A DNA stretch of 35,970 bases from Saccoglossus kowalevskii. Taxonomy: Eukaryota; Hemichordata; Enteropneusta; Harrimaniidae. A program made the position numbers and the translations under genes. The stretch lies in contig NW_003117034.1 in the NCBI RefSeq assembly GCF_000003605.2, positions 1-35,970 of the forward strand. Direction: 5' to 3'. Under the pieces are notes generated by a model, which had not been told where the DNA came from, did not search any database, and worked only from the letters and a program-made list of their open reading frames with translations. The first letter of the stretch is position 1. Every line of letters starts with the position of its first letter. Shown one piece after another: positions 34,886 through 35,970 of this stretch.

Positions 34886-35825
34886 GACTTTACAAGTGCG
34901 CGTTGCTATATGCCAGCAACTTAGGTCATTTATACAAATAAATCTACCAACTTTGCAATAATTTGCACAACTTTGCAATGACTTTGAACAACTTTGCACG
35001 GTGCATTAACAACTTAAAACCCGCTACGTGCCGACAGCATCAACCACTTGTAATTGAAAATTAGAAGGAATTTCGAAACTGTCCATTAGTTAAAATGTTA
35101 CAAAAATGCACGATTTTTTTCTATATAGGATTGACATCACAGGAAGAAAAAATGAAGAAATTTTGCCGTATATCTTTTCCATATTTGTCATGAAACAAAG
35201 CAATTGATTCAACAGCTCGTTACCTCGGGGAGTCTCGCATGCAAGTACTAACCACGCCCGATTGTGCTTCACTTTAAACATTTATCGTTCAGCTAACCAC
35301 ACAACTGCATAGATCATTAGAAATTAAGACGAATTCGCGGCTATTTCAGATTTTGTGATGTTTTAAAATCGATATCGCTTCCACAAGTATCTTCTAGAAT
35401 TGACCTATGACCTCTACATACTTGGAGTAAGACTACGGTAATTTAACATCAATTCACGAAATATTTATTCAAATTTTCGAACTTTTAACTATGGGACTTG
35501 TTAATACGATATCACAGGTAACAATCCCGAATGAAACTACCAATTTTGCAATCGCTTTTAACAACTTTGTAAGCAGTTTGTTGTCAACTTTTCGGTGACT
35601 GTTTTGATAATCTGCTTATATGTGAGGCATTCTCGTAACATTTACATAATGTTTTCGACATTTAACTGCGGGGTTGTCATGATAATGACTTAGGCTATAT
35701 TTACAAGCAACTCCGCCAACATTTCTTTCGTTTTTCCCAATTTTGCTCACTGTTTTCTAACATTCTACTGTCAACGCACGTAAATATCCATACGCTGCTT
35801 TCAACTGGCTTTCATTAAATGTGTC
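34886..35825 (+). repeat. Monomer 38 (gamma-2, copy of monomer 27), 940 bp
   Basis: Shares GTCTCGCATG, CAGCAACTTAG and CCCGCTACG with monomer 27. After about 35,460 it follows the 3' part of monomer 25 instead (CAAATTTTCG, AATATCCATACG), so the duplication register changes inside this copy. Confidence 0.95.
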
Positions 35826-35970
35826 GACTTTACAACTGCGCGTTTCTATATGCCAACAACTTAGGTCATTTATACAAATATATCAACCAACTTTGCAATA
35901 CTTTGCACTACTTTGCAATGACTTTGAACAACTTCGCACAGTGCGTTGACAATTAAAACATACTACGTGC
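35461..35970 (+). repeat. Segmental copy of 23,232-23,741 (offset 12,229 bp)
   Basis: The last 510 bp repeat the monomer 25/26 junction region with one visible difference, a lost T near 35,953. Rare shared variants are AATATCCATACG, TTGCTCACTG and ACTTCGCACAGTGCG. The register differs from the neighbouring 10,349-bp duplication by exactly 1,880 bp, one gamma dimer. Confidence 0.88.
35826..35970 (+). repeat. Monomer 39 (gamma-1), first 145 bp only
   Basis: Partial copy truncated by the window edge. ACTTCGCACAGTGCG is shared only with monomer 26. CAATTAAAACA lacks one T compared with that copy. Confidence 0.93.

Larger units (their letters stand above)
1..35970 (+). repeat. Tandem satellite array, ~943-bp monomer, 38.15 copies
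   Basis: The entire window is a head-to-tail array. Landmarks such as GTCGACTTTACAA, AAAATCGATATCGCTT, TCTAGAATTGACC, CTACCAACTTTGC and GTCATGATAATGAC recur once per 932-949 bp in the same order and orientation from the first base to the last. No copy is inverted and no unrelated sequence interrupts the array, so both ends lie outside the window. Most copies have one EcoRI (GAATTC), one ClaI (ATCGAT) and one XbaI (TCTAGA) site, so a monomer-sized restriction ladder is predicted. Length, A+T richness and lack of genes are typical of eukaryotic constitutive heterochromatin. The chromosomal location (centromeric, pericentromeric or subtelomeric) and the species cannot be determined from the sequence. 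Confidence 0.98.

Noticed and set aside
34676-34999. Longest open frame in the window (107 codons, minus strand), with a 97-codon relative at 24,357-24,650
   Set aside because: It is the same satellite frame extended by loss of a stop in two copies. Low complexity of context and repetition make coding very unlikely.
1-35970. CRISPR array
   Set aside because: Repeats are directly adjacent ~940-bp units with no unique spacers, and no cas genes are present.
1-35970. Tandemly repeated gene family such as rDNA, histone or snRNA clusters
   Set aside because: No rRNA, histone or snRNA motifs are visible, no frame spans a monomer, and there are no polymerase III A/B boxes or termination runs in the expected order.
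1-35970. Transposable element array with terminal repeats or target duplications
   Set aside because: I saw no inverted or long terminal repeats, no polyadenylated tail and no transposase or reverse-transcriptase fragment. Junctions between units are seamless.
1-35970. Telomeric or interstitial telomere repeats
   Set aside because: No tandem TTAGGG, TTAGG or TTTAGGG runs. The repeated TTAGGTCATTT occurs once per monomer and is not tandem.

Overview
The whole 35,970-base window is one tandem satellite-DNA array. It contains 38 complete head-to-tail monomers of about 932-949 bp, mostly 940-947, plus a 145-bp partial copy at the right edge. All copies lie in the same orientation. I see no unique-sequence DNA, no protein-coding gene, no tRNA or rRNA, no transposon ends and no CRISPR array. 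The sequence is A+T-rich, roughly two-thirds by eye. This is eukaryotic heterochromatin-type DNA, of the kind found at centromeres, pericentromeres or subtelomeres. I do not recognise the satellite family and cannot name the species. The short reading frames, such as a roughly 60-codon minus-strand frame recurring once per monomer, are by-products of the repetition.

I phased monomers from the GACTTTACAA-like motif (GTCGACTTT or GTCAACTTT) at the left edge and recognise four subfamilies. Alpha is about 943 bp, with the variable segment carrying TTGTACTTTAAAATTAG and CCAAAAAAATACATTC. Beta is about 944-946 bp, with AGTTTAGTTAAAAAAG and TTGCCCTATATC. Beta-prime is about 947 bp, with ACTGAGCG, GTGAGTTTAACAAC and ATGAAAAAAAAC, preceded by TTTTCGG/GTGTTCCAC. 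Gamma is about 940 bp, with TTAGTTAAAAAGTTAC; it splits into gamma-1 (ACTTTGCACTACTTTGC, CAACAGGT) and gamma-2 (TTAAAATGTTAC, GATTTTTTTC).

Layout: gamma at 1-1.6 kb; alpha/beta with a 4,720-bp five-monomer higher-order period at about 1.65-12.9 kb; alternating beta-prime and beta with a gamma island (about 13.4-14.8 kb) at about 13-20.5 kb; beta monomers that duplicate 10.4-12.3 kb at about 20.7-23.2 kb; and gamma from 23.2 kb to the end, with a beta-prime island at about 25.3-27.0 kb and an exact 1,880-bp gamma-1/gamma-2 dimer period at 27.4-31.1 kb.

The structure is nested. Microrepeats of about 20-21 bp (AACTTTGCA...) lie inside degenerate subrepeats of about 169-178 bp. These lie inside the 940-bp monomer, then in dimers and pentamers, then in segmental copies 10-12 kb apart. 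A core of about 237 bp is nearly invariant across all subfamilies, while the rest of the monomer differs greatly. The core carries a perfect DR1-type nuclear-receptor motif (minus strand AGGTCA-T-AGGTCA), intact in 33 of 38 monomers. Most subfamily switches map to this core. Five local clusters of single-base indels explain all monomers of outlying length and raise the question of assembly or consensus error.
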